Positions 27,594-35,081 of a DNA stretch of 64,000 nt are shown here, one piece after another. The DNA is from an uncultured Verrucomicrobiota bacterium. Lineage in GTDB: Bacteria > Verrucomicrobiota > Verrucomicrobiia > Limisphaerales > UBA9464. Below the pieces are notes generated by a model that saw only the letters and a program-made list of their open reading frames with translations, had not been told where the DNA came from and searched no databases. Every line of letters begins with the position of its first letter. Position 1 is the first letter of the stretch. The DNA lies in the NCBI GenBank assembly GCA_903922605.1, contig CAIXUG010000089.1, positions 1 through 64,000 on the forward strand. The letters are read 5' to 3'. The translations under genes were made by a program, and so were the position numbers.

Positions 27594-29393
27594 ATGTCGA
27601 CAAAAATAGTTTTTACCAAATCCTTTGCAGAGTTGAAGGATGCCCTGAAGTCCATTGGAGGCATTTGGAATGAATCACAACCAAGCAAAAAGGTTTTACG
27701 CCTAGATGGCGGAGTCATGACTTGGTTTGAGTCGACGGGTAGCCTTCAATTCCAAGGCAAAGAACCTTCCCGAGACGCTCTTGAAGGTAAGGTTAAGTCA
27801 ATTCTCAATCCTGAAATCTACACGGTTGTTCAAAAGCGGCCCATGGTGGAATTTAATCCTCCTAAACCTTCAACCTTGACTACACCGGTTAACAAGCAAT
27901 CTCAGGCGGTCGCTCAGTATCTTCAAGACAAGTTTTCAGAGTCGGAAGTCGTGTTAGGTATTGTGAGTGCTGTGGGCACTGATTCTAACAGAGTAATTAC
28001 GCCGTTTGAAAATCGAATCAGAAGCTTTGGCTACAATGTTAAGATAATTCGTGTATCAGAATTACTGCCAGTGCAAGTTCCCGCATCGGCTTCAGAATAT
28101 GATCGGATAAAAACATTAATGGCTGCCGGAGACACGTTGCGGGAAGGGAGCGGCCGAAATTCAATTCTCGCAGCAGGAATAGCTTCCAGGATCAAGTCAT
28201 TAAGAGATCCTTCCAAACCAAAGACTGCATTTATCATAAATTCTCTGAAGCATCCTGAGGAAGTCGAGTTGCTTCGAAGGATTTATGGCGAAGTGTTTTT
28301 CTTGGTTGGGATTCATGCTGGCGAGAAACGACGATTGTCATATCTACAAGAGGATCGAGGTTTAACGAGCGATCAAGCAGCGGAATTGACTCGAATTGAT
28401 GAAGATGAAGATGTGGCACATGGGCAAAGAACACGTGATACGTTTCATCTTTCGGATTTCTTCATAAATCTTGGCAAGAACGATGATCAGGTGAAGCATA
28501 CGGTTACACGATTTCTTGAACTGATTTTCGCACATCCCTACCGCAATCCCACTTTCGATGAATTCGCCATGTTCATGGCATTTTGCAGTTCCATCCGTTC
28601 AGGTGATCTTTCGCGCCAGGTTGGGGCCATCGTAGCCCGGGAGAAACAGATTCTTGCAACTGGAGCGAATGAGTGTCCCGCTTTTAAAGGAGGGCACTAT
28701 TGGGCTGAAGTCGACCCTTTGTCTGGCGAGGTGAAGGACCGCCCAGAAGGAAAAGATTACAAATGGGAGTTTGATTCAAATAGGGCTGAACAGAGGGAGA
28801 TCATTAAAGAGATCATTCACAATGCTTCACAACTGCCGGAAATTAGTGAGACTGTTAAAAATGGATTAGAAGCCATTTTGAATAAAAGCCGTATCAAAGA
28901 TTTAACCGAGTTTGGTCGAGTAGTGCACGCAGAAATGGCCGCGCTTCTGTCCTGCGCAAGGGCGGGAATTCCAACCCGAGAAGCGGTTTTGTTTTGCACC
29001 ACCTTCCCATGCCATAATTGTGCAAAACACATCATCGACGCCGGTATTGTGCGAGTGGTTTACGTTGAACCATACCCAAAAAGTAAAGCGCTTGAATTGC
29101 ATGATGACTCCATCGAGCTGAGAACAAAGTTAGATGAAAAGATTTCTGAAACAAAAGTTACCTTTGAACCGTTTACAGGTGTTGGGGCAAGGCGATTCCT
29201 TGACCTATTCTCCATGAGTTTGGGCGCTGGCTCAAAGCTCAAGAGAAAGGAAAGAGATGGCTCAATTGTCGATTGGAAGCCAGAGAACGCTCGAGTTCGA
29301 ATTCCCATGTTACCAATGGCATATCGAGATTCGGAAACCGAAGCTGAATCGCTATTCCATTCTGTAACCAAAGGCTTAAAAAGCAAAGCTTGA
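27594..29393 (+). CDS. Probable anti-phage dCTP/dCMP deaminase with TBP-like N-terminal domain, 599 aa
   Basis: Likely defence protein that depletes deoxycytidine nucleotides on phage infection. Residues about 90-300 form the P-loop-kinase-like domain of the AvcD/anti-phage dCTP deaminase family (GIVSAVGT at 122-129, then ENRIRSFGYNVKIIRVSELL and FIINSLKHPEEVELLRRIYG). The C-terminal deaminase has zinc ligands His445 (HAEMAALL), Cys473 and Cys476 (FPCHNC) with Glu447 as proton shuttle. Residues 1-72 are extra: FAELKDALKSIGGIWN and WFESTGSLQFQGK resemble the small TBP-like domain at the N-terminus of RNase HIII. The gene is markedly AT-rich against GC-rich neighbours and stands alone next to the tRNA-Pro repeats, signs of transfer. 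Family assignment is from motifs; activity is inferred. Confidence 0.82.
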   Translation: MSTKIVFTKSFAELKDALKSIGGIWNESQPSKKVLRLDGGVMTWFESTGSLQFQGKEPSRDALEGKVKSILNPEIYTVVQKRPMVEFNPPKPSTLTTPVNKQSQAVAQYLQDKFSESEVVLGIVSAVGTDSNRVITPFENRIRSFGYNVKIIRVSELLPVQVPASASEYDRIKTLMAAGDTLREGSGRNSILAAGIASRIKSLRDPSKPKTAFIINSLKHPEEVELLRRIYGEVFFLVGIHAGEKRRLSYLQEDRGLTSDQAAELTRIDEDEDVAHGQRTRDTFHLSDFFINLGKNDDQVKHTVTRFLELIFAHPYRNPTFDEFAMFMAFCSSIRSGDLSRQVGAIVAREKQILATGANECPAFKGGHYWAEVDPLSGEVKDRPEGKDYKWEFDSNRAEQREIIKEIIHNASQLPEISETVKNGLEAILNKSRIKDLTEFGRVVHAEMAALLSCARAGIPTREAVLFCTTFPCHNCAKHIIDAGIVRVVYVEPYPKSKALELHDDSIELRTKLDEKISETKVTFEPFTGVGARRFLDLFSMSLGAGSKLKRKERDGSIVDWKPENARVRIPMLPMAYRDSETEAESLFHSVTKGLKSKA

Positions 29394-29849
29394 CGCTGCT
29401 GCCCGGGTTTCGCTCAACCGTCCAATGAACGTAGTCTTTCCCGTCCCAAAACACGCCTCGACGCTGAACCCGCCGCGTTTGGTGGTGACAGGTTGGCACG
29501 GAGCGACCGCCCTTCCCATAGCGGTTTGAGAACGAACTGAGCCGTCTTCGTGGGCGGAGTCACGTTCGGGATGTTGCTGACATTCCTCGGCCCCATAACC
29601 TTCTACATTTTGATTCGAATCACTTTTAGTCCCACACTTAATCACGCTTTTCCGCAACGCCAACTTGCCCCGAAATCCTCGACGGGGACGGAGATGGTTT
29701 CAGCCCCGGTTTCGACCGCAGCGCACCTCCAATTCCTGTCTCGTCTGTAAGGTACTTGCCTCGGCTGCCACCGGTGCCACACACCAGCAAGCCGGCCCGT
29801 TGATGCGGCTTCCCATCCCGCGCTCATGGAACCAGCCGCGGCCAAAAAT
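29394..29849. other. Gene-poor stretch after the deaminase gene
   Basis: Short overlapping frames occur on both strands (for example minus 29376-29663) but none has convincing protein character; the minus-strand frame has a P-loop-like GTGKTTF by chance or as a remnant. Composition returns from AT-rich to GC-rich here, so it may contain the right boundary of the transferred segment. Confidence 0.3.
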
Positions 29850-29863
29850 ATGAGCGCACTCAT
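29850..29863. promoter_or_regulatory. TetR operator copy 1, ATGAG-CGCA-CTCAT
   Basis: ATGAGCGCACTCAT with 5-bp arms, flanked by a further T/A pair, identical to the copy at 29899; 49 bp centre to centre. Placement just before the TetR gene supports autoregulation. Confidence 0.65.
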
Positions 29864-29898
29864 ATTTGTTTGACGCCGGCCGTCTCCCGTGCTCATTT

Positions 29899-29912
29899 AT
29901 GAGCGCACTCAT
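29899..29912. promoter_or_regulatory. TetR operator copy 2, ATGAG-CGCA-CTCAT
   Basis: Identical to copy 1; ends 5 bp before the TetR start codon, so binding would block transcription start or translation initiation of the tetR-ubiB-like unit. Confidence 0.65.
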
Positions 29913-29917
29913 TTTTT

Positions 29918-30580
29918 ATGAAGCAACCGGCGGAAGCAAAAAAGGGCAAGGCGGCCCCGAAGGGAAAACGGAACCTCAACAAGGAGCGGACCAAGGAAAA
30001 GATCCTGGCGGCGGCCCTCGAACTGTTCCGCGAAAACGGCCTGGAAGGCACGACGACCAAACAGATTTCCCGGAAGGCCGGCATCGCCGAGGGCACGCTC
30101 TTCAACTACTTCAAGACCAAGGAGGATCTGGCGCTGTTCTTCTTCCAGAAGGAGACGAATGACCTGATCCGCTGGTACGGCCAGGCGGCCCGCCTGCAGG
30201 ATGCCCCCCTGCCCGAGAAGCTCTTCGCCATCATCCACCGGCAGCTGGAATACATCGCGCCCTACGAGGAGTTCATCGGGGCCGTGTTCTTCCGCTCGCT
30301 GCAACCCCGCTCCAAGCTCAGCCCGCTCAGCCTGGAATCACAGGAATTGCGGCTGAAATATCTGCGGTTCGTGAGCGACATCCTCGCGCAGGCCGAGGAG
30401 AAGAAGGAGATCCCGCCCATCGGTGAGCTGGGGGCCTATGCCGTGGGGCTTTTCTACATGGGCATCGTGACCCACTGGCTGCACGACCCTTCCGAAGGCA
30501 AGCAGAAGACCCTCGCGCTGCTGGACCGCTCGCTCCGACTCGGTACCACCCTGCTCAAGAAGGGGGGATGGGACTGGTGA
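29918..30580 (+). CDS. TetR/AcrR family transcriptional regulator, 220 aa
   Basis: Dimeric one-component repressor. After a basic low-complexity start (MKQPAEAKKGKAAPKGKR), the helix-turn-helix is canonical at about residues 22-68: KILAAALELFRENGLEGTTT, QISRKAGIAEGTLFNYFKTKED. The C-terminal ligand/dimer domain is divergent. Two identical palindromes precede the gene. It overlaps the following UbiB-like kinase gene by 13 bp, so the regulator and the kinase are co-expressed; the ligand is unknown but may be a lipid or quinone-related compound. Confidence 0.92.
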   Translation: MKQPAEAKKGKAAPKGKRNLNKERTKEKILAAALELFRENGLEGTTTKQISRKAGIAEGTLFNYFKTKEDLALFFFQKETNDLIRWYGQAARLQDAPLPEKLFAIIHRQLEYIAPYEEFIGAVFFRSLQPRSKLSPLSLESQELRLKYLRFVSDILAQAEEKKEIPPIGELGAYAVGLFYMGIVTHWLHDPSEGKQKTLALLDRSLRLGTTLLKKGGWDW

Positions 30581-31890
30581 AACCGAAACGCAGTTCCCTC
30601 GGCCGCGCCACGCGTCTGGCCCGGTTGGGCGCGGGTCTCACGGGCAGTTATCTGGCGTATCAGTTGCAGCGCCCCTTTCTGGACGACCGCGAGAAGGAAG
30701 TGCGCCGGCAGGCGTTGGGACGCAAAAGCGCGCGGCAGATTCGCGAGGACCTGCAGGACCTGCGCGGGCCGATCATGAAGGTGGGCCAGGCGCTGAGCAT
30801 GCAGACCCACCTGTTCGACGCCGACGTGGTGCAGGAACTGGCCGGGCTCCAGATGCAGGCCCCGCCGATGCACGGCTCGCTGATGCGCGCGCAGTTCAAG
30901 GGCGCCCTCGGCAAGTATCCCGAGGAGGTCTTCGCCTCGTTCGAGCCGGAGCCCTTCGCCGCCGCGTCGCTGGGCCAAGTGCATCGGGCAGTGACGAAGC
31001 GCGGCGAGGAGGTCGCGGTGAAGATCCAGTACCCGGCCATCCGCGAGGCGATCGAGACCGACTTCCGGATGCTGCGGACGGCCGGCTTTGCGGCCCGCCT
31101 GACCGGCCACCTCAAGGAATCCGTCATCCGTGAGGCCGAACGCGGGATCATCGAGGAGACCGACTACCGGATCGAGGCGCGCAACCTCCGGCACTTCGCC
31201 ACGCAGCTCGCGCCCCTGCCCTTTGTACGCGTGCCCAGGGTCTACGATGACCTCAGTTGCGAGCGGGTGCTGACCATGTCGCGCGTGCGGGGCGTGCGGC
31301 TCCAGGAGTTTCTGGAGACCAATCCCCCGCAGGAGTTGCGCGACCAGATCGGTACGGGGCTCACGCGGCTGTTCTTCTTCCAGCTCTTTCGTATCCAGGC
31401 GCTGCATGCCGATCCGCATCCGGGCAACTACCTGCTCGACCAGGACGGCACCATCGGGCTCGTGGATTTCGGCTGCGTGAAATATCTGAAGTCGGAGATC
31501 GTGCGTTGCTACGCGCAATTCTGGTCGCGCGAATGGACGAATGACCCTGCCCTCTTCGCGGAGATCATCCACGTGATCTTCGGGCCCGAGGTCTCCCCAG
31601 CCGAACCGCGGGTCCGGCGCTGCATGGCGGAAATCCGGAGCTTTTACGATGAGTTCCATCCGCTGGACGGGCCTTCGAGGGCGCTGGATCTGGCGGATTC
31701 GAAGTTCATGGACGGCCTGAACGCGCTCGCCAAGACGCTGCTGAAAAACAAATTTCTCGCCCCGGATTTCCTGTTCCTGTCGCGCACGGAGTCGGGCATG
31801 TGCAACCTGCTCCACACGTTGCAGGCGCGGGTGGCGACCACCCAGATCGCCCGCGAGTGGATGCCACCCATCCGGAAGACGGGGCAGTGA
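30568..31890 (+). CDS. ABC1/UbiB (AarF) family atypical kinase, 440 aa
   Basis: Protein-kinase-like ATPase family linked to isoprenoid-quinone synthesis and lipid homeostasis. The diagnostic motifs are present: KxGQ (MKVGQALSMQT), the Ala-rich loop replacing the glycine loop (AAASLGQVHRA), the ATP-binding Lys in EVAVKIQYP, the catalytic region LHADPHPGNYLL and VDFGCVK. No membrane segment is obvious at the C-terminus, unlike E. coli UbiB. It overlaps the TetR gene, so it is the probable target of that repressor. No ubiquinone or menaquinone biosynthesis genes are adjacent. Confidence 0.92.
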   Translation: MGLVKPKRSSLGRATRLARLGAGLTGSYLAYQLQRPFLDDREKEVRRQALGRKSARQIREDLQDLRGPIMKVGQALSMQTHLFDADVVQELAGLQMQAPPMHGSLMRAQFKGALGKYPEEVFASFEPEPFAAASLGQVHRAVTKRGEEVAVKIQYPAIREAIETDFRMLRTAGFAARLTGHLKESVIREAERGIIEETDYRIEARNLRHFATQLAPLPFVRVPRVYDDLSCERVLTMSRVRGVRLQEFLETNPPQELRDQIGTGLTRLFFFQLFRIQALHADPHPGNYLLDQDGTIGLVDFGCVKYLKSEIVRCYAQFWSREWTNDPALFAEIIHVIFGPEVSPAEPRVRRCMAEIRSFYDEFHPLDGPSRALDLADSKFMDGLNALAKTLLKNKFLAPDFLFLSRTESGMCNLLHTLQARVATTQIAREWMPPIRKTGQ

Positions 31891-31925
31891 CCTTGGCCAT
31901 CCGAACAGGGGGATGAGGCGCCTCG

Positions 31926-32216
31926 TTACGCGGACGCAATCACATGCGCCCGCTGGCGCTGGCGCCGCACGAGGGAGTAGATCTGATGGGTGATGATAAA
32001 ACCCCACACAACGACAGCGGATACAGAAATGGGAATGAACCCTCCCGAGGACAAAACGGCCAAGACCCCCATCGCAATCAGCCACACCCATAAGAGAAGC
32101 CGCAGCCAACCGGCCTGTGGGTGATAAAGGAACCGCTCGCCCTTCCGACAGTGGATGGTATTGATCACCACGAGGCAGAGGAACGCGATCGGAAGAATTA
32201 TTTGAACTTTGTTCAT
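31926..32216 (-). CDS. Small membrane protein, 96 aa
   Basis: Unrecognised. Starting at 32216 the protein begins with a hydrophobic helix (VQIILPIAFLCLVVINTI), has a second and third near 35-80 (LRLLLWVWLIAMGVLAVL, ISVSAVVVWGFIITHQIY) and a basic tail (RRQRQRAHV). Convergent with the UbiB-like gene (35 bp between stops) and 78 bp downstream of another small membrane gene on the same strand. Confidence 0.55.
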   Translation of the reverse strand: MNKVQIILPIAFLCLVVINTIHCRKGERFLYHPQAGWLRLLLWVWLIAMGVLAVLSSGGFIPISVSAVVVWGFIITHQIYSLVRRQRQRAHVIASA

Positions 32217-32294
32217 GACGATCCGGGCGCTGCCTGATCTCCAAGGGCATATGCCCGCTTGAGAGTGACTGGCCAGCTTCACTTCAGCGTGTGG

Positions 32295-32561
32295 CTAGGT
32301 ACGACCCAATTTGCGAAACCGCAAATCATAAGCAATCAGTGCCAAAACGAATACGACGACAAAGGCTGCCATCCCGCAAGGGAAGGCCAGCAGCCAAGCT
32401 GCCGAGGGTGGAAAGCTGGTGACATCTTCTGGCCAAGGTTGACCCGGCTCATGTGGTGGCTGATGGGCGAGCAACTGCAGATAGTGCACCAGGAAGACAA
32501 CACCGAAAATCAAAGCTCCAGCGACGCTGGCGGTGACGGCTGCTTTGGGCAAAGGCTTCAT
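32295..32561 (-). CDS. Small two-helix membrane protein, 88 aa
   Basis: Unrecognised. Two hydrophobic helices (about 8-30: VTASVAGALIFGVVFLVHYL; about 54-78: AAWLLAFPCGMAAFVVVFVL) separated by a Pro-rich loop. Pairs with the 96-aa membrane gene downstream; both are less GC-rich than flanking genes. Confidence 0.55.
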   Translation of the reverse strand: MKPLPKAAVTASVAGALIFGVVFLVHYLQLLAHQPPHEPGQPWPEDVTSFPPSAAWLLAFPCGMAAFVVVFVLALIAYDLRFRKLGRT

Positions 32562-32685
32562 AACGCGGAAAGACCGAAACTCAGATATCCGAACCGTTCG
32601 GGTAGCAATGGTAGTGGAGCTGTGCAGCCGCCGTTAGCTGCAGTGCATGGCCAGGCATCTTCTCAAGAGTCCTATGGGCCGGGTT

Positions 32686-32844
32686 TCATTTCGGGGCGAG
32701 TTCGCCGAACCAGTAGGCGGCGGTGACGCCGCCGTCCATGAGGAAGTCGCTGCCGGTGATGAACGCACCTTCCGGTCCCATCAGCAGAGCGCCGACATTG
32801 CCCACTTCATCCGGGGTGCCCGCGTGTCCGGCCGCTAGCCCGCC
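32686..32844 (-). pseudogene. C-terminal remnant of a short-chain dehydrogenase/reductase
   Basis: On the minus strand the frame ending with TGA at 32686-32688 reads GTPDEVGNVGALLMGPEGAF, ITGSDFLMDGGVTAAYWFGE, the typical SDR ending (E-V-x-L-LxS..-ITGxxxxxDGG). Upstream the frame runs immediately into the stop codon of the glycosyltransferase at 32845-32847, so roughly 200 N-terminal residues are missing. A deletion or insertion joined the two. The frame has no start and should be inactive. Confidence 0.7.
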
Positions 32845-33930
32845 TCACCGGACAGGGCGGCCAATCTGTGCAGACGGTGGAATCCGCTTTCGAAGTCCTG
32901 TCAAAACGCCCCGGATACGCGGGACGACCGTCAGCCGCTTCTCCCGGTAAATGTCCCGCAGGGCCCCCAGGCCGGAGTGGGTGACGAAATACGCCAGAAA
33001 CAACAGGTGGAGCGCCCGTGAATGATGCCGGCGTGAGGAGTAGATGACAGAGGCGGTATGCTCGATCCGGTTCCGGTCCGATTTGGCATGGGTTACGCCG
33101 CCCTCGTGGAGCACCACAAAGCGGGGAGAATGAAACACAGGCAGGCCCACGGTGACACACCGGAGCATGAGTTCCGCCTCCGCACCATTGATGAAAATCT
33201 CCCCGTCGAACAGGTCTTCCCAGGGAATCTCGGCCAGGTTCACGAGCACGGCGCAGCCGATGAAACAGTGAATTTCGCGGAGTTCATCCGGGCGCGTCTG
33301 GCTGGCTTCGGTTCGGATGACCGGCGATCCCCAGAACAGAGAATCGATGAAACGGTAAACCGGTTGAAGTTTATGCGGGTGCGCCTGGCTGGCTTGTGTT
33401 CGGGGGACGGGCGCTCCCCAGAACAGAAAATTCTTGAGAAACCAGCGATGGAACCCACGTCCCGCCACATCCATGGTGCCATGAAAAGTGCCGTGAAATC
33501 CAATGGACCGGTCGTCTCCCGGCCTCAGGAGAGTGGGAACCAGCAGCGGCATCCTTGGATTGGCACGCAGCAGATCGAAGAGGGGCCCGACGGAAGCGGG
33601 CTGGATTTCACTGTCGGGATTCAGGATCAGGGCATGCTTGAACCCGCACGAGCGGGCAATACGGATCCCCGCATTGTTTCCCTGACAGTAGCCACCATTG
33701 GCTCCGGTCTGATGGTAGTGGGCGTCGGGATAGGCCGCTCGGGCCCAGGTCAACGAAGCGTCAGCCGATGCGTTGTCCACAACGATGACCTGGCGAACGT
33801 CAAAACCACAGGCCAGGACCTTCCCCAGGCATTGCCGCAGATCCTCTCCCGAATTGTAATTCAGGATGACGATGACGATGCCTTGCCGGATCGGATCAGG
33901 AAGCAGCCCGCCATTTTCCTGCGTCATCAT
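32845..33930 (-). CDS. Family 2 glycosyltransferase, 361 aa
   Basis: Cytoplasmic or membrane-associated sugar transferase for a surface glycan. GT-A motifs: VIVILNYNSGEDLRQCL at the nucleotide-binding start, VVDNASADAS, NGGYCQGNNAGI, and the metal-binding LNPDSE, matching rhamnosyltransferase-like members. It contains a 29-residue tandem duplication (LFWGAPVPRTQASQ... then LFWGSPVIRTEASQ...) before the FIGCAVLVN segment. The start MM at 33930 overlaps the stop of the nucleotidyltransferase gene as ATGATGA, so the two are coupled. The longer frame up to 34143 is a shadow. The C-terminus abuts an SDR remnant. Confidence 0.88.
   Translation of the reverse strand: MMTQENGGLLPDPIRQGIVIVILNYNSGEDLRQCLGKVLACGFDVRQVIVVDNASADASLTWARAAYPDAHYHQTGANGGYCQGNNAGIRIARSCGFKHALILNPDSEIQPASVGPLFDLLRANPRMPLLVPTLLRPGDDRSIGFHGTFHGTMDVAGRGFHRWFLKNFLFWGAPVPRTQASQAHPHKLQPVYRFIDSLFWGSPVIRTEASQTRPDELREIHCFIGCAVLVNLAEIPWEDLFDGEIFINGAEAELMLRCVTVGLPVFHSPRFVVLHEGGVTHAKSDRNRIEHTASVIYSSRRHHSRALHLLFLAYFVTHSGLGALRDIYREKRLTVVPRIRGVLTGLRKRIPPSAQIGRPVR
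33253..33426. repeat. 87-bp tandem duplication inside the glycosyltransferase gene
   Basis: Two in-frame units, 33340-33426 and 33253-33339, encode LFWGAPVPRTQASQAHPHK... and LFWGSPVIRTEASQTRPDE..., 29 residues each with about half identical. The nucleotide units share GAACAGA and CCTGGCTGGCTT words. Confidence 0.75.
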
Positions 33931-34712
33931 CCGGCGACGGTGGGATGGGCGTGCAGGCCCAGGTTGGAGAACCAGGCGGAGGACCCACCAATGTCGTGAA
34001 AATAGGCCCCTTCCACGTCCTTCCGGATAAAGACCTGCCCAGCCTTCAACGATGCTTCGAGGAATGAAGGGAAATCGAGGCCCGGATCCCTCTGCACTTC
34101 CGCGCCTAGCCGTCTTGAAAAGGCGGGAGACCAGGCGATGCAACCCCAGGTATTTTTAATTTCCGAGGTGGCGGGTTTATCGCGGATCTCCACGATCCGT
34201 CCGCTCGCACCAGAAACCACCGGCGCCAGCTGCTCGGGATGTTCCGTCGGAAAGACGCCGAAAACCGCATCGCCACCCGACTGAAGCTCCAAGGCCAGAT
34301 CCCGGAGCACCGCCTCCGGCCCAATCACCGTATCGGGCAGGGCCATGAGGACGTTCCTGCCCGCGATCCACGGCAGTGCCGCCGCAATGGCCTGGAGCAG
34401 GCCGCGCGATTTTCCATGGGTGGGAAATGACTGCTGAATCGCGATCGCAAACCGGCAGCAATGGCCAAACGTGGCCACGATGTGCCGGACCACATCCAGC
34501 TTGTCGAGCCGGGCCACCAGCACGATTTCGGAAACGCCGGCCACGATCAGCCGGTTTACCGCGCATTCGCATACCGGTCTTAATTCGCCGTCCATTCGTA
34601 CCGGGAGGAGCTCCTTGGCGAACGGCAGGGGAAACCGTTCATTGCGTCCGGCACAGGGTAGCAGGCCGACGAAATTTCCGGCCTCCGGCGGAGTCTGGTA
34701 CTGAGTGGTCAT
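33927..34712 (-). CDS. Nucleotidyltransferase (sugar-1-phosphate type), 261 aa
   Basis: Activates a sugar-1-phosphate with an NTP to supply the adjacent glycosyltransferase. The signature LLPCAGRNERFPLPFAKELLPV is a variant of the GxGxRxxPxTxxxPK loop, with the catalytic Lys retained in FAKELLPV; LMALPDTVIGPEA supplies the metal-binding Asp. Short for the family (glucose-1-phosphate thymidylyltransferases are about 290). It is translationally coupled to the glycosyltransferase through ATGATGA. Sugar identity cannot be read. Confidence 0.85.
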   Translation of the reverse strand: MTTQYQTPPEAGNFVGLLPCAGRNERFPLPFAKELLPVRMDGELRPVCECAVNRLIVAGVSEIVLVARLDKLDVVRHIVATFGHCCRFAIAIQQSFPTHGKSRGLLQAIAAALPWIAGRNVLMALPDTVIGPEAVLRDLALELQSGGDAVFGVFPTEHPEQLAPVVSGASGRIVEIRDKPATSEIKNTWGCIAWSPAFSRRLGAEVQRDPGLDFPSFLEASLKAGQVFIRKDVEGAYFHDIGGSSAWFSNLGLHAHPTVAG

Positions 34713-35081
34713 TGGGGATGTCGCGAGGCAGATCAGGTACGACTATGTCTCGCCATCTGCTCTATACGGCAAATGGGCATGGCGGGTCACAAGTTTTCCC
34801 CATCGGCCGTGCCGGTCGTCCGCAGCTCAACCAAGGCGACAGACGATGCCCAAAGAGGAGCGGTATCAGCCGATTCGCCGAATCCTCCGGAGACCACCCC
34901 GGAGAATCCCGATCGGGTGATGTACACATTCAGGCGACGCGCATCGCCTCCCCACTCCGAGCGGCTCTGGCACGGCCCGATGAACCATTGCCGTCATTGG
35001 TGCCGGGGCAAGGGCTCCAGGTTAAGCCGCACAGCAACCTCAATAGCCTGCCCGGTACCGGGGCCAGGGCCCGGAATCCCA
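34713..35081. other. Intergenic stretch, no gene seen
   Basis: GC-rich DNA between two minus-strand genes. Open frames on both strands lack protein character. No hairpin terminator or repeat from the other families here stands out. Confidence 0.4.

Noticed and set aside
29376-29663. Minus-strand frame with GTGKTTF considered as a P-loop ATPase remnant
   Set aside because: Surrounding residues lack hydrophobic strand pattern, and the other frames are equally open; likely chance.
30581-32250. 598-codon minus-strand frame over the UbiB-like gene
   Set aside because: Antisense of a gene with clear kinase motifs; no recognisable domain.
32259-32726. 155-codon plus-strand frame
   Set aside because: Opposite strand carries a better small membrane protein; the plus-strand product is polar and Gln/Arg/Gly-rich without structure.
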